Positions 18,283 to 26,553 of a stretch of 64,000 nucleotides of DNA are shown one piece after another. The notes beneath the pieces are model-generated. The model did no database searches and had not been told where the DNA came from. It saw nothing but the letters and a program-made list of their open reading frames with translations. Location: contig NZ_FOIR01000002.1 in assembly GCF_900111145.1 (NCBI RefSeq), forward strand, positions 806,001-870,000. The letters are read 5' to 3'. Both the position numbers and the translations under genes were made by a program. Each line of letters opens with the position of its first letter. Position 1 is the first letter of the stretch. The DNA is from Roseivirga pacifica. GTDB taxonomy: Bacteria > Bacteroidota > Bacteroidia > Cytophagales > Cyclobacteriaceae.

Positions 18283-21200
18283 ATGCTTAAAAAGACTGGA
18301 GCGCGAAGCTATTCGTTTCGCATCTTTATGTCTTTATCCCTGCTACTGGCCACAGCAATTGTGCATGGTCAAAAAGTGGATATGGACATTTTTAAAGACA
18401 TGAAGGCCCGTAGCATTGGGCCAGCTGCCATGAGTGGCCGAATTACGGCTATCGATGTGGTAGAAAGTGACCCCAACATTATTTTCGCAGGTGCCGCATC
18501 GGGCGGTTTATGGCGCAGCACAGGTGGTGGCTTCGATTGGGAACCACTATTTGACGATGAAGCCGTACTCGGTATTGGTGCCATAGAAATTCACCAAAAG
18601 AACCCAGACATTATTTGGGTTGGTACTGGCGAAGGTAACCCAAGAAACTCTGTAAGCTCAGGCTATGGTGTTTACAAATCTATTGATGGTGGCGACACTT
18701 GGGAGTTGATGGGGCTTGAAAAAACACGCAACATTCACAGAATCTACATCCACCCAGAAAACCCTGATGTTGTTTATGTAGGCGCAATTGGTTCTCCTTG
18801 GGGCGAACACAAAGAAAGAGGACTATACAGAACTACTGATGGTGGTAAAACCTGGGAACAGATCCTATTCAACAACGAATTGACAGGTGTTGCCGACATG
18901 GTAGCCGATCCTTCTAACCCAGATAAGATTTTTGTGGCCATGTGGGAGCACAAAAGACAGCCATGGACATTTGAGTCTGGTGGTGAAGGTTCTGGTCTTT
19001 ATGTAACCTACGATGGTGGCGATACTTGGAAAAACCTAACAGGCGAAGGCGGACTTCCAAAAGGCCCTTATGGCCGTATTGGTCTTTCTGTTGTTCATTC
19101 AAAGCCAGATTATGTTTACGCCATTATCGAATCTGAAGCGAATGCGTTGTACAGATCGACTGATGGTGGTAAAACTTGGGAAAGAAGAACAACTACGGAG
19201 AAAGAAGGCAACATGGGTAACAGACCTTTCTATTACTCATCTATTTATACCGACCCAGAAAACGAAAACAGGGTTTATAGCCTTTACTCAATGGTTTCTC
19301 GCTCAGAAGATGGCGGTAAATCATTCGATGTAATCATTCCTTACTCTGGCGTACACCCAGATCACCACGCATGGTGGATCCACCCTGAAGACCCTTCATT
19401 TATGATTGACGGAAATGATGGTGGTTTGAACATTACGCGCGATATGGGTAAAACCTGGACATTCAGCGAAAAACTTCCTGTTGGCCAGTTTTATCACATT
19501 AATGTTGATGACGAATTCCCTTACAACCTTTATGGTGGTATGCAAGACAACGGTTCTTGGGTAGGCCCTGCTTATGTTTTCAATTATGCAGGTATTCGCA
19601 CCAGCGACTGGCAAGAGCTAAGCTTTGGCGATGGCTTTGATGTAGCGCCTATTAAAGGTGATTCACGCTACGGATACACCATGTCTCAGCAAGGAAATGT
19701 GTCGCGCTACGACAAAGTTTCTGGTTACAATAAAACCGTGAGACCAATAGCGCCAGACACTGCTACCGACCTTAGGTTTAACTGGAATGCGCCTGTGGCA
19801 CTCGACCCACATAATAACAATGGTGTTTATTACGGTTCGCAGTTTGTGCATTACAGTTCCAACCGTGGTGATGACTGGGAAATCCTTTCTCCGGACCTAA
19901 CCACTAATGACCCAGAAAAGCAAAAGCAAAATGCGAGCGGTGGATTAACAATTGATGCCACCGGTGCAGAAAACCATACTACAATTTTGGCCATTGCCCC
20001 TAGCCCGGTTGATGCCAACGTAATTTGGGTAGGTACTGATGATGGAAATGTACAAGTAACGCAAGACAAAGGCGATAACTGGACTAACGTGGCTGCTAAG
20101 CTACCTGGACTACCTGCTGGCAGCTGGATTCCACAAATCAAAGCCTCTACTTACAATGCAGGCGAAGCTTGGGTAATCGCGAACGATTACAGAAGAAACA
20201 ACTGGTCGGCTTATGCTTACCACACTACCGACTACGGACAAACGTGGACAAGAATTGCAGACGACAGCCAAGTATTCGGCTACACGCTTTCTATTCTTCA
20301 AGATCCGATTGAGCCAAACTTGGTATTCTTAGGTACTGAAAACGGTCTTTATGTAAGTTTCGACAAAGCGCAAACTTGGAACAAATGGACACACGGCTAT
20401 CCTTCTGCTTCTACCATGGATTTGGCTTTGCAAGAAAGAGAGCATGACTTGGCGATTGGTACATTTGGCCGTGCATTCTACGTGCTTGATGATATCAGAC
20501 CGCTTAGAGCATTTGCTGCCGGTGGTTACGATGCAACCAAGGCTAAAGACTTAGTAGTTTTTGATGTAGCTGATGCTTACCAAATGACTTACCGCCAGCC
20601 GGCTGGTATGCGCTTCCCTGGCGACAACCTTTTTGAAGGTCAAAATAAGTACTTTGGTTCTGCCAACGTGAAGTTCTATGTAAGAGATGATGCTGCAAAA
20701 CCAGAAGCAACTGAAGACAAAGGCAAGAAAAAGCGTAAGAAAAAAGACGAAGAAGAAGCAAAGCCAGAGCCTAAAAAGCTCCCTGCAAGAATTAGCATGA
20801 CCGTATTGAACCAAGCTGGCGATACCATTAGAACTACTTCTGGTAAAGTAGAAAAAGGCCAGATCAATACCATTGCTTGGGACTTGAGAAGAAGAAACCC
20901 ATACCCTGTTGAAGGTGGTAGTGGTTTCGGCCGATTTGGTGGTTTTGGTGGTGGCGGTGGAGATCGCGGACCACGTGAACAAACTGCTGGTAGCGCACTT
21001 CCTGGCGAATACAAAATTGTGTTGGAATATGGAGACATTACTGAAACTACTTCGGTAACAGTTCATAATGATCCGCGCTTAGAAGAAAGCCTTTCTGACC
21101 TACGTGCAAAGCAAGCTTTTGAAGACGAAGTACTTCAGGCTACTCAAAAATTCGCTGAAATCACGCAGAAAGTTAGAGATGCTGACGAGATCATCGGTAA

Positions 21201-21579
21201 AGTAGAAGCCCAAATGAAAGGCCTTGAAAAAGATGAAGCTAAGGAGCTAAAAGAAGCTTTAGAAACTGTGAAAGAAGCTTTCAACCCTGCTAGAAAAGTA
21301 ACCATTGGTTTACCAAGAAACCGCGGTCAAAGAGCAGTGAATGAAAGATTCAGCACAGCAAGCACATACTTGGGCCAAGCTCGCAGATATGCAAGCTCTC
21401 GCCTAACCTCTCCTGGTGCAAACGAACGTCAATTATTGACGAACGGTAAGCAAATGATGGAAGAGGCTGTTATTATTGTAAATGAATTCTTTGCCAACGA
21501 TTGGCCAAAATTTAAAGAGGTTTATGACAATACTGATTTCAGTTATTTCAAAGACCTGTCCGATCCAATTAAGAACTAA
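18283..21579 (+). CDS. large secreted BNR/VPS10-like repeat protein
   Basis: 1098 aa with a signal peptide ending VHGQ. At least nine Asp-box/BNR repeats of the SxDGGxTW type are visible between about residues 75 and 705 (for example YKSIDGGDTWE, YRTTDGGKTWE, YVTYDGGDTWK, YRSTDGGKTWE, TTDYGQTW). They imply one or two sortilin/VPS10-like propellers. This architecture is annotated in Bacteroidota as WD40/YVTN/BNR-like repeat protein or glycosyl hydrolase; no catalytic activity is established. A Lys/Glu-rich linker lies near residues 805-830 and a Gly-rich loop near 885-905, followed by a helical C-terminal region. It is monocistronic, with a strong terminator downstream. Confidence 0.85.
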   Translation: MLKKTGARSYSFRIFMSLSLLLATAIVHGQKVDMDIFKDMKARSIGPAAMSGRITAIDVVESDPNIIFAGAASGGLWRSTGGGFDWEPLFDDEAVLGIGAIEIHQKNPDIIWVGTGEGNPRNSVSSGYGVYKSIDGGDTWELMGLEKTRNIHRIYIHPENPDVVYVGAIGSPWGEHKERGLYRTTDGGKTWEQILFNNELTGVADMVADPSNPDKIFVAMWEHKRQPWTFESGGEGSGLYVTYDGGDTWKNLTGEGGLPKGPYGRIGLSVVHSKPDYVYAIIESEANALYRSTDGGKTWERRTTTEKEGNMGNRPFYYSSIYTDPENENRVYSLYSMVSRSEDGGKSFDVIIPYSGVHPDHHAWWIHPEDPSFMIDGNDGGLNITRDMGKTWTFSEKLPVGQFYHINVDDEFPYNLYGGMQDNGSWVGPAYVFNYAGIRTSDWQELSFGDGFDVAPIKGDSRYGYTMSQQGNVSRYDKVSGYNKTVRPIAPDTATDLRFNWNAPVALDPHNNNGVYYGSQFVHYSSNRGDDWEILSPDLTTNDPEKQKQNASGGLTIDATGAENHTTILAIAPSPVDANVIWVGTDDGNVQVTQDKGDNWTNVAAKLPGLPAGSWIPQIKASTYNAGEAWVIANDYRRNNWSAYAYHTTDYGQTWTRIADDSQVFGYTLSILQDPIEPNLVFLGTENGLYVSFDKAQTWNKWTHGYPSASTMDLALQEREHDLAIGTFGRAFYVLDDIRPLRAFAAGGYDATKAKDLVVFDVADAYQMTYRQPAGMRFPGDNLFEGQNKYFGSANVKFYVRDDAAKPEATEDKGKKKRKKKDEEEAKPEPKKLPARISMTVLNQAGDTIRTTSGKVEKGQINTIAWDLRRRNPYPVEGGSGFGRFGGFGGGGGDRGPREQTAGSALPGEYKIVLEYGDITETTSVTVHNDPRLEESLSDLRAKQAFEDEVLQATQKFAEITQKVRDADEIIGKVEAQMKGLEKDEAKELKEALETVKEAFNPARKVTIGLPRNRGQRAVNERFSTASTYLGQARRYASSRLTSPGANERQLLTNGKQMMEEAVIIVNEFFANDWPKFKEVYDNTDFSYFKDLSDPIKN

Positions 21580-21600
21580 CCCTATCTGAATCGATAAATT

Positions 21601-21635
21601 AAAGGCTCCGCAGCAATGTGGAGCCTTTTGTATTT
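21601..21635 (+). terminator. rho-independent terminator after the BNR-repeat gene
   Basis: A perfect 9-bp stem (AAAGGCTCC at 21601-21609 with GGAGCCTTT at 21620-21628) and a 10-nt loop are followed by TTGTATTTTT. It lies 21 bp after the stop codon. Confidence 0.85.
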
Positions 21636-21719
21636 TTAGCAACATTTATGGCTAAAAGTGGTTAGTATAAAACAATCTATTTTTTAAAAAGAACCGCGCA
21701 GTTTTGGCGTTATTAATCC

Positions 21720-24266
21720 ATGAGCTCTACCGAAAAGCAACATACCAAAGCTAAAGTTTGGGTAGGTTTTGTAGTACTGCTCCTACTGGTTGGAGCGGCT
21801 ATTTTTTGGAGCTTTAAAAGCTACAACGAGCTTACCAACTCCATCAATAACCTTTCAAGGCCGGATAACAAGTCTGCTCTTATTCAATACACCATACAAG
21901 GCATTACCAAAGCCGAAAATCACATTCAATCCTACATTTTAACCAACGATAGCGACATTTATCAAGAGTACCAGCAGGAAATAAAAAGGGTGCAAACCAG
22001 CATAGATTCACTAAAGAAAGAGATGCACCAAGACAGCCTACAAGTGCAACGTGTTGACTCGCTCGAAAGACTGTTTCTTCAAAAACTTAGTTATCTGGAC
22101 GATTTCCTAAGCGAAAAACGTGCAACTCAAACACGTATTTTCAGTTCGCAAGCACTGGCCGAAATAGAAAAGAACACAGCAGACAGCACCGGTACAGGAA
22201 CCCAAATTCTTACGAAAGTAAAAACCACTGAAGAAACGCGGCCTTCCTTGGAAAAAGAAGTGGTTGAAACGGAGTACAAAGCCCCTGGTCTTTGGGAAGG
22301 TGTGAAACGACTTTTCGGTGCAAAAAACATTCGGATAGATACAGTGAGAAAAATCACCAACGATACCATAAGAACTACCGAGGTGGTAATTGACACGCTG
22401 GAAATCACCAATTACAACCCCGACACCATGCTCTTAAAGGTCAAAGAAATCCTTCAGGAAGTGGCCAATCAGGAGTTTAGCAAAAGAAGTCTGCTTTCCA
22501 CCAAAGAGCTAGAAATGCTCAGAAAAGACCTAGAGTTAAGCCAGTCGATCGACAGAATAATTGACCAACTGCAAGCTTATGAACATCAAAAAGGGCTTGA
22601 GCAACGAGCACAAAGCACTCAAATCACCCAAAACTCTACACGGGCTGTTTTGGCTTTCGGCTTGGCCGGCATCGGTATTGGTGGCATTTTCCTCTTCGCT
22701 ATTGGCCGCGACCTGACCAGGTCCATTTACCTGAGCAAGCGCCTAGCATTAGAGAAAGAAAAAGCCGACCGACTCGGTAAAATGAAGGAGGAATTTCTAG
22801 CCAACATGAGTCATGAAATTCGAACCCCATTGAATAGTATTCTTGGTTTTTCAGACTTAATAAAACAAACCAACCTGAATGAAAAGCAAGACTTTTATTC
22901 AAAAGCGCTTCAGGAAAATACCAAATACCTTTCTAACCTGGTAAACGATATCCTAGATTTCTCGAAGTTAGAATCGAGTAAAATCAGTCTAAATGAAGTA
23001 CCGTTTCATTTGCCAACCCTTATAGCAGAAGTTGAATCGTTATTTATGCTACAATGCCAGCAAAAAGGCATCGACCTAAGGGTGACAATTGATGAACAAC
23101 TCAAGGACATTTCATTGATTGGAGATGAGTTCAGACTTCGGCAAATACTTATCAACTTACTGAGCAATGCCGCCAAGTTTACCCAGCAAGGACATATAAG
23201 CCTAAAAGTAAACACCAAAGAAAAATCCGGTACACAACAACTAAAAATTGAAGTTTATGATACCGGAAAAGGCATTGCACCGGATAAGTTCAAAAGCATA
23301 TTCAAAGCCTTTGAACAAGAGGACTCTTCTATTACCAAAGAGTTTGGCGGTACTGGTCTGGGCTTGGCCATTGTGCAACAATTAGTGCATGCTATGGGTG
23401 GAAAAATAACCGTAGATAGCAAGCTGAATGAATACACCAAGTTCACCATAAAAGTAGCCTTTAAGGCAAGTCAAACGCACAAAACATCAAAGCCAGATCA
23501 AATACAAAAAAGCTTTCAGCTTGCCGATAAACACATTGTATTAGTTGATGATGACTACTGGAACAGGGCACTTTTAAGCACGCTCTTGAACAAGCTTGTC
23601 ACCCGTGTTACGCCATTCGAAAATGGAATGGAAGCAACTTCATTTATCGAATCAAATCACGAGCAAATAGACCTTGTGCTTACCGATATAAGCATGCCCG
23701 AAGTAAGCGGCATTGACCTACTGAAAAAGTTAAGAACAGCACAAATAGACACACCAGTAATTGCCATTACCGCGCATGCCATGCCTCAAAAACTCAACAC
23801 CATTAAGGCAGAAGGTTTTGATGATTTGATTACCAAACCCTTTAAGGAAGAGTCCATTAGACAGGCCATTTCTCAAGCACTCAGTATGGAAAATAAACCA
23901 GCAAATTCCTCGGAGCAACCGCAGCCATCATTCGATTTTGAGCACATCAGACAGTTTTCAGGAGATGATGAAGCTATCTTCAACCAGCTAGTGCGTGGGC
24001 TAATTGAAAACAACAAAGAGAATGTATCGCTCTATGAGCAGTTTTTAGCCGCAGGCGAAAAGTCCAAGCTTGCGGATTTGGCCCACAAAATGATTCAGAC
24101 CTACAACAGCCTAAACATGCCATTGGTAGTTGAAGCGTTAAAGAGTATTGAGGTTTACCATGAACTGAAGAAGTACCAACAAATGGTTGAAACGGCCAAT
24201 CAGCTACTGCCCGACCTACAACAGATTAACGATCAATTGATTACAATTAATGATTTTAAGACGTAA
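21720..24266 (+). CDS. hybrid sensor histidine kinase with receiver and HPt domains
   Basis: 848 aa. Transmembrane helices at about residues 12-32 and 306-328 enclose a helical periplasmic sensor of about 270 residues. The kinase core has HisKA with H365 (FLANMSHEIRTPLNSILGFS), the HATPase N-box (LINLLSNAAKFTQ) and G boxes (DTGKGIAPDKF, GGTGLGLAIVQQL). The receiver domain has D656 (LVLTDISMPEVSG) and Lys in TKPF. A C-terminal HPt domain places H789 in LADLAHKMIQTYNSL. The protein can therefore run a full His-Asp-His relay, and the convergent sigma-54 regulator is a natural partner. The input signal is unknown. Confidence 0.92.
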   Translation: MSSTEKQHTKAKVWVGFVVLLLLVGAAIFWSFKSYNELTNSINNLSRPDNKSALIQYTIQGITKAENHIQSYILTNDSDIYQEYQQEIKRVQTSIDSLKKEMHQDSLQVQRVDSLERLFLQKLSYLDDFLSEKRATQTRIFSSQALAEIEKNTADSTGTGTQILTKVKTTEETRPSLEKEVVETEYKAPGLWEGVKRLFGAKNIRIDTVRKITNDTIRTTEVVIDTLEITNYNPDTMLLKVKEILQEVANQEFSKRSLLSTKELEMLRKDLELSQSIDRIIDQLQAYEHQKGLEQRAQSTQITQNSTRAVLAFGLAGIGIGGIFLFAIGRDLTRSIYLSKRLALEKEKADRLGKMKEEFLANMSHEIRTPLNSILGFSDLIKQTNLNEKQDFYSKALQENTKYLSNLVNDILDFSKLESSKISLNEVPFHLPTLIAEVESLFMLQCQQKGIDLRVTIDEQLKDISLIGDEFRLRQILINLLSNAAKFTQQGHISLKVNTKEKSGTQQLKIEVYDTGKGIAPDKFKSIFKAFEQEDSSITKEFGGTGLGLAIVQQLVHAMGGKITVDSKLNEYTKFTIKVAFKASQTHKTSKPDQIQKSFQLADKHIVLVDDDYWNRALLSTLLNKLVTRVTPFENGMEATSFIESNHEQIDLVLTDISMPEVSGIDLLKKLRTAQIDTPVIAITAHAMPQKLNTIKAEGFDDLITKPFKEESIRQAISQALSMENKPANSSEQPQPSFDFEHIRQFSGDDEAIFNQLVRGLIENNKENVSLYEQFLAAGEKSKLADLAHKMIQTYNSLNMPLVVEALKSIEVYHELKKYQQMVETANQLLPDLQQINDQLITINDFKT

Positions 24267-24273
24267 AGCCAAG

Positions 24274-24414
24274 GAGGCTGTCTCAAAAACCAACTATTTC
24301 CGTCATTTCTCAACCTGCCTACAGCAGGCAGGATTGACTAGGAATCTCTATCGGGCAGTTTGAAAAGATTCCCGATCGGTGTCGGGAATGACGTCTAGCT
24401 TTTAAGACAACCTC
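24274..24414. repeat. MITE-like element with nested palindromes
   Basis: Imperfect 15-bp terminal inverted repeats (GAGGCTGTCTCAAAA at 24274-24288; TTTTAAGACAACCTC at 24400-24414; two mismatches) bound this element. Inside are further inverted pairs: CGTCATT/AATGACG (24301-24307 with 24387-24393), CCTGCCT/AGGCAGG (24314-24320 with 24326-24332), GGAATCT/AGATTCC (24341-24347 with 24366-24372) and CCCGA/TCGGG (24371-24375 with 24382-24386). There is no coding potential. It sits between two convergent genes and probably also ends their transcription. Confidence 0.65.
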
Positions 24415-24424
24415 TTGAACTATC

Positions 24425-25807
24425 TTAAGCCTTAATATTATACTTTGCTAGTTTGTTGTATAGTGTGGTGCGGTCGATATTCAGCAGTTCGGCTGCTTTT
24501 GTTTTGTTATAGCGAACTTCCATCAATACCCGCTCTATCGTCTCTTTTTCGCGATGTTCTTGCATGTTTTTCAGGTCGTAGCCATTTGTACTAGCCGAAG
24601 CCTCTTGCTCCTCACTCCTACTCTCTTCCACCAATGTTGACGGAATGTGAGCCAGACCGATTTCCTCCACCTGACACAAAAGCGCTGCCCTACGCACTAC
24701 ATTCCTTAATTCGCGCAAGTTGCCGGGCCAACTGTACTGCTGAAAAACCGCATTAACTTCTGGACTTACACCTTTTATAGCTTTCTCCAATTCAGCATTG
24801 GCTTCTTCCAAAAAGTGGGTTAAGTATTCATCTAAATCGCCTATGCGTTCGCGAAGCGGTATCAACTTAAGCTCAAACTCATTCAATCGATGGTAAAGAT
24901 CTAACCTAAACTGTTGCTCATCAATGGCTTCGGCCATGCGCTCATTAGTAGCCGCAATAATCCGCACGTTTACATCAATATCCTTTTCGCTACCAACCTT
25001 TCTGATCTTCTTTTCTTGCAAAGCACGAAGCAATTGCACCTGAACTTCGTACGGTAGGTTGCCGACTTCATCTAAAAAAAGTGTTCCGCCATTTGCTAGC
25101 TCAAACTGCCCTTTTTTATCGGCTAAGGCACCTGTAAACGCGCCTTTTACATGCCCGAATAATTCACTGGCTGCGAGTTCTTTCGACAAGGCGCCACAGT
25201 CTACCGCAGCAAAAGCTTCATTGCTTCTCTTACTACTTTCATGAATCATTTTGGCTGCATATTCCTTACCAGTACCACTTTCACCCAAAATAAGCACGCC
25301 CATTTTGGTTGGGGCTACGAGTTGAATGTGTTCCCAAGTTTGCCTTGCCTTGGCGCCTCTACCAACAATGTACTTTCTATCGGAAACCGCCTTTTGTTTC
25401 CCCAAAGACTTGGCTTCACTAGGCTGATTGATATCACTTTTAGTACTTTGCTTTAACGCTGCATTTACGGTTAACAAAAGCTCATCGGGGTTAACCGGCT
25501 TTGTTACAAACTCAAAAGCGCCAAGCTGAATAGACTTAACAGCCGTGCGAACATCAGAGTAATTCGTCATTAAAATCATGCTGGCATTGGGCGCCCTATC
25601 CTTGATTTCACGCATTAGCTCCAAGCCGTCCATATCGGGCAGTTTAAAGTCTGTAAGTACCAAATCGGGAGTTTGTTCGCTCAAACTGGCCAATGCCGAT
25701 GCAGAGCTAAAAACAGAGTTTACGTGAAAATTATTCCTTTTAAGAAAGGCCGATAGCATGTTGTTAAAGGAAGGGTCATCGTCAACTACCAGAATGGTTT
25801 GAGGCAT
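24425..25807 (-). CDS. sigma-54-dependent response regulator (NtrC family)
   Basis: 460 aa from the ATG at 25807 (MPQTILVVDDDPSF). A longer frame start at 25843 would add 12 residues ahead of the receiver. The receiver domain (residues 3-118) has D53 in LTDFKLPDMDG and Lys103 in TKP. The AAA+ domain follows, with Walker A GESGTGKE (175-182), the sigma-54-contacting GAFTGA loop (223-228) and the Walker B region GGTLFLDEVGNL. A Fis-type HTH closes the protein (TIERVLMEVRYNKTKAAELLNI). It activates sigma-54 promoters when phosphorylated. The hybrid kinase, convergent across the MITE-like element, is a likely partner. Confidence 0.93.
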   Translation of the reverse strand: MPQTILVVDDDPSFNNMLSAFLKRNNFHVNSVFSSASALASLSEQTPDLVLTDFKLPDMDGLELMREIKDRAPNASMILMTNYSDVRTAVKSIQLGAFEFVTKPVNPDELLLTVNAALKQSTKSDINQPSEAKSLGKQKAVSDRKYIVGRGAKARQTWEHIQLVAPTKMGVLILGESGTGKEYAAKMIHESSKRSNEAFAAVDCGALSKELAASELFGHVKGAFTGALADKKGQFELANGGTLFLDEVGNLPYEVQVQLLRALQEKKIRKVGSEKDIDVNVRIIAATNERMAEAIDEQQFRLDLYHRLNEFELKLIPLRERIGDLDEYLTHFLEEANAELEKAIKGVSPEVNAVFQQYSWPGNLRELRNVVRRAALLCQVEEIGLAHIPSTLVEESRSEEQEASASTNGYDLKNMQEHREKETIERVLMEVRYNKTKAAELLNIDRTTLYNKLAKYNIKA

Positions 25808-25871
25808 AAAAAAATGGTTTGGTGTTTTAATAACGAATAACACCCGCGCTTATGATTCTGTTTCATATAAA

Positions 25872-25911
25872 ACAAAAAAGTAAGGCTGTCCCGAAAGACA
25901 GCCCTACTTAC
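25872..25911 (-). terminator. rho-independent terminator (minus strand) after the PepSY-like gene
   Basis: An inner 7-bp stem GGCTGTC/GACAGCC with loop CCGAAA and an outer GTAAG/CTTAC arm are followed on the minus strand by a run of T (the A-run at 25874-25879). It separates the small secreted protein gene from the response-regulator gene. Confidence 0.75.
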
Positions 25912-25954
25912 ACTCACATCAGGGTCACGCGATGTTTAAGAATCAACCAATTCT

Positions 25955-26290
25955 CTATAGAGTATCTATTACTTTCTCTCTCAAGAAATTACCATTTAGG
26001 TCGAAATGTACTGCTTTTTTGTCCATTGTACCTTTTACAATAAACTCGATGTATTCTTCAGAGTCAGTTTTCACCTTGAAAATTTTCTCTACATTTTCTG
26101 CTTTATAATCTTTTTTGTCCCAGCCTTCTTTTACAGCCTCAGGAACTTCCTCCATTTTAATGGCGGTTTTGTTTTCTTGCTGCTGAACTTGTGCTTGCTG
26201 TGCTTGTGCGCCTTCGGTAGACTGAGCTACTGCTGCTGTTGAGAATCCGAACAATGCGATGGCTAGGGTGCTTAAAACTAACTTTTTCAT
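25955..26290 (-). CDS. small secreted PepSY-like protein
   Basis: 111 aa with signal peptide MKKLVLSTLAIALFGFSTAAVAQ and a Gln/Ala-rich linker (residues 24-42). A PepSY-like domain follows, with VPEAVKEGWDKKDYKAENVEKIFKV, EYIEFIVKGTMDKKAVHFDLNG and a C-terminal LREKVIDTL. The pattern of a helix followed by strands of the type VxFDxxG is common in small periplasmic Bacteroidota proteins; function is unknown. It is monocistronic with its own terminator, upstream of the sigma-54 regulator on the same strand. Confidence 0.75.
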   Translation of the reverse strand: MKKLVLSTLAIALFGFSTAAVAQSTEGAQAQQAQVQQQENKTAIKMEEVPEAVKEGWDKKDYKAENVEKIFKVKTDSEEYIEFIVKGTMDKKAVHFDLNGNFLREKVIDTL

Positions 26291-26421
26291 ATCTATTTCT
26301 GTTTTTGTGATTAATTATTTGACTGACTTAATGAAAAGCCTGTGCCAAAACAGAAATAAATTTTAATTAACTGATTATCAGTAAAATAAAAACAAACCAA
26401 CAAATCGGCAGGTGTTTATTG

Positions 26422-26440
26422 ATTCAACAGAGTGTTGAAT
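26422..26440. promoter_or_regulatory. operator-like perfect inverted repeat upstream of the M48 protease gene
   Basis: ATTCAACA-GAG-TGTTGAAT: perfect 8-bp arms with a 3-bp spacer, 114 bp before the protease ATG in a 263-bp intergenic stretch. The size and symmetry suit a dimeric repressor site. No regulator can be assigned. Confidence 0.35.
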
Positions 26441-26553
26441 AATTCTACAGTTTGTAGACCATTAGGTTTAATGGTATTTGAAAAACGGTTCAGGAATATT
26501 CATAAACACTTCGTATCATACGTTAGAAAATCACCTTCCTATCACACACCTAC

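Noticed and set aside
20551-21066. 171-aa minus-strand ORF and nearby ones inside the BNR-repeat gene
   Set aside because: They lie wholly inside a strong, long coding gene with clear family repeats and have no recognisable domains.
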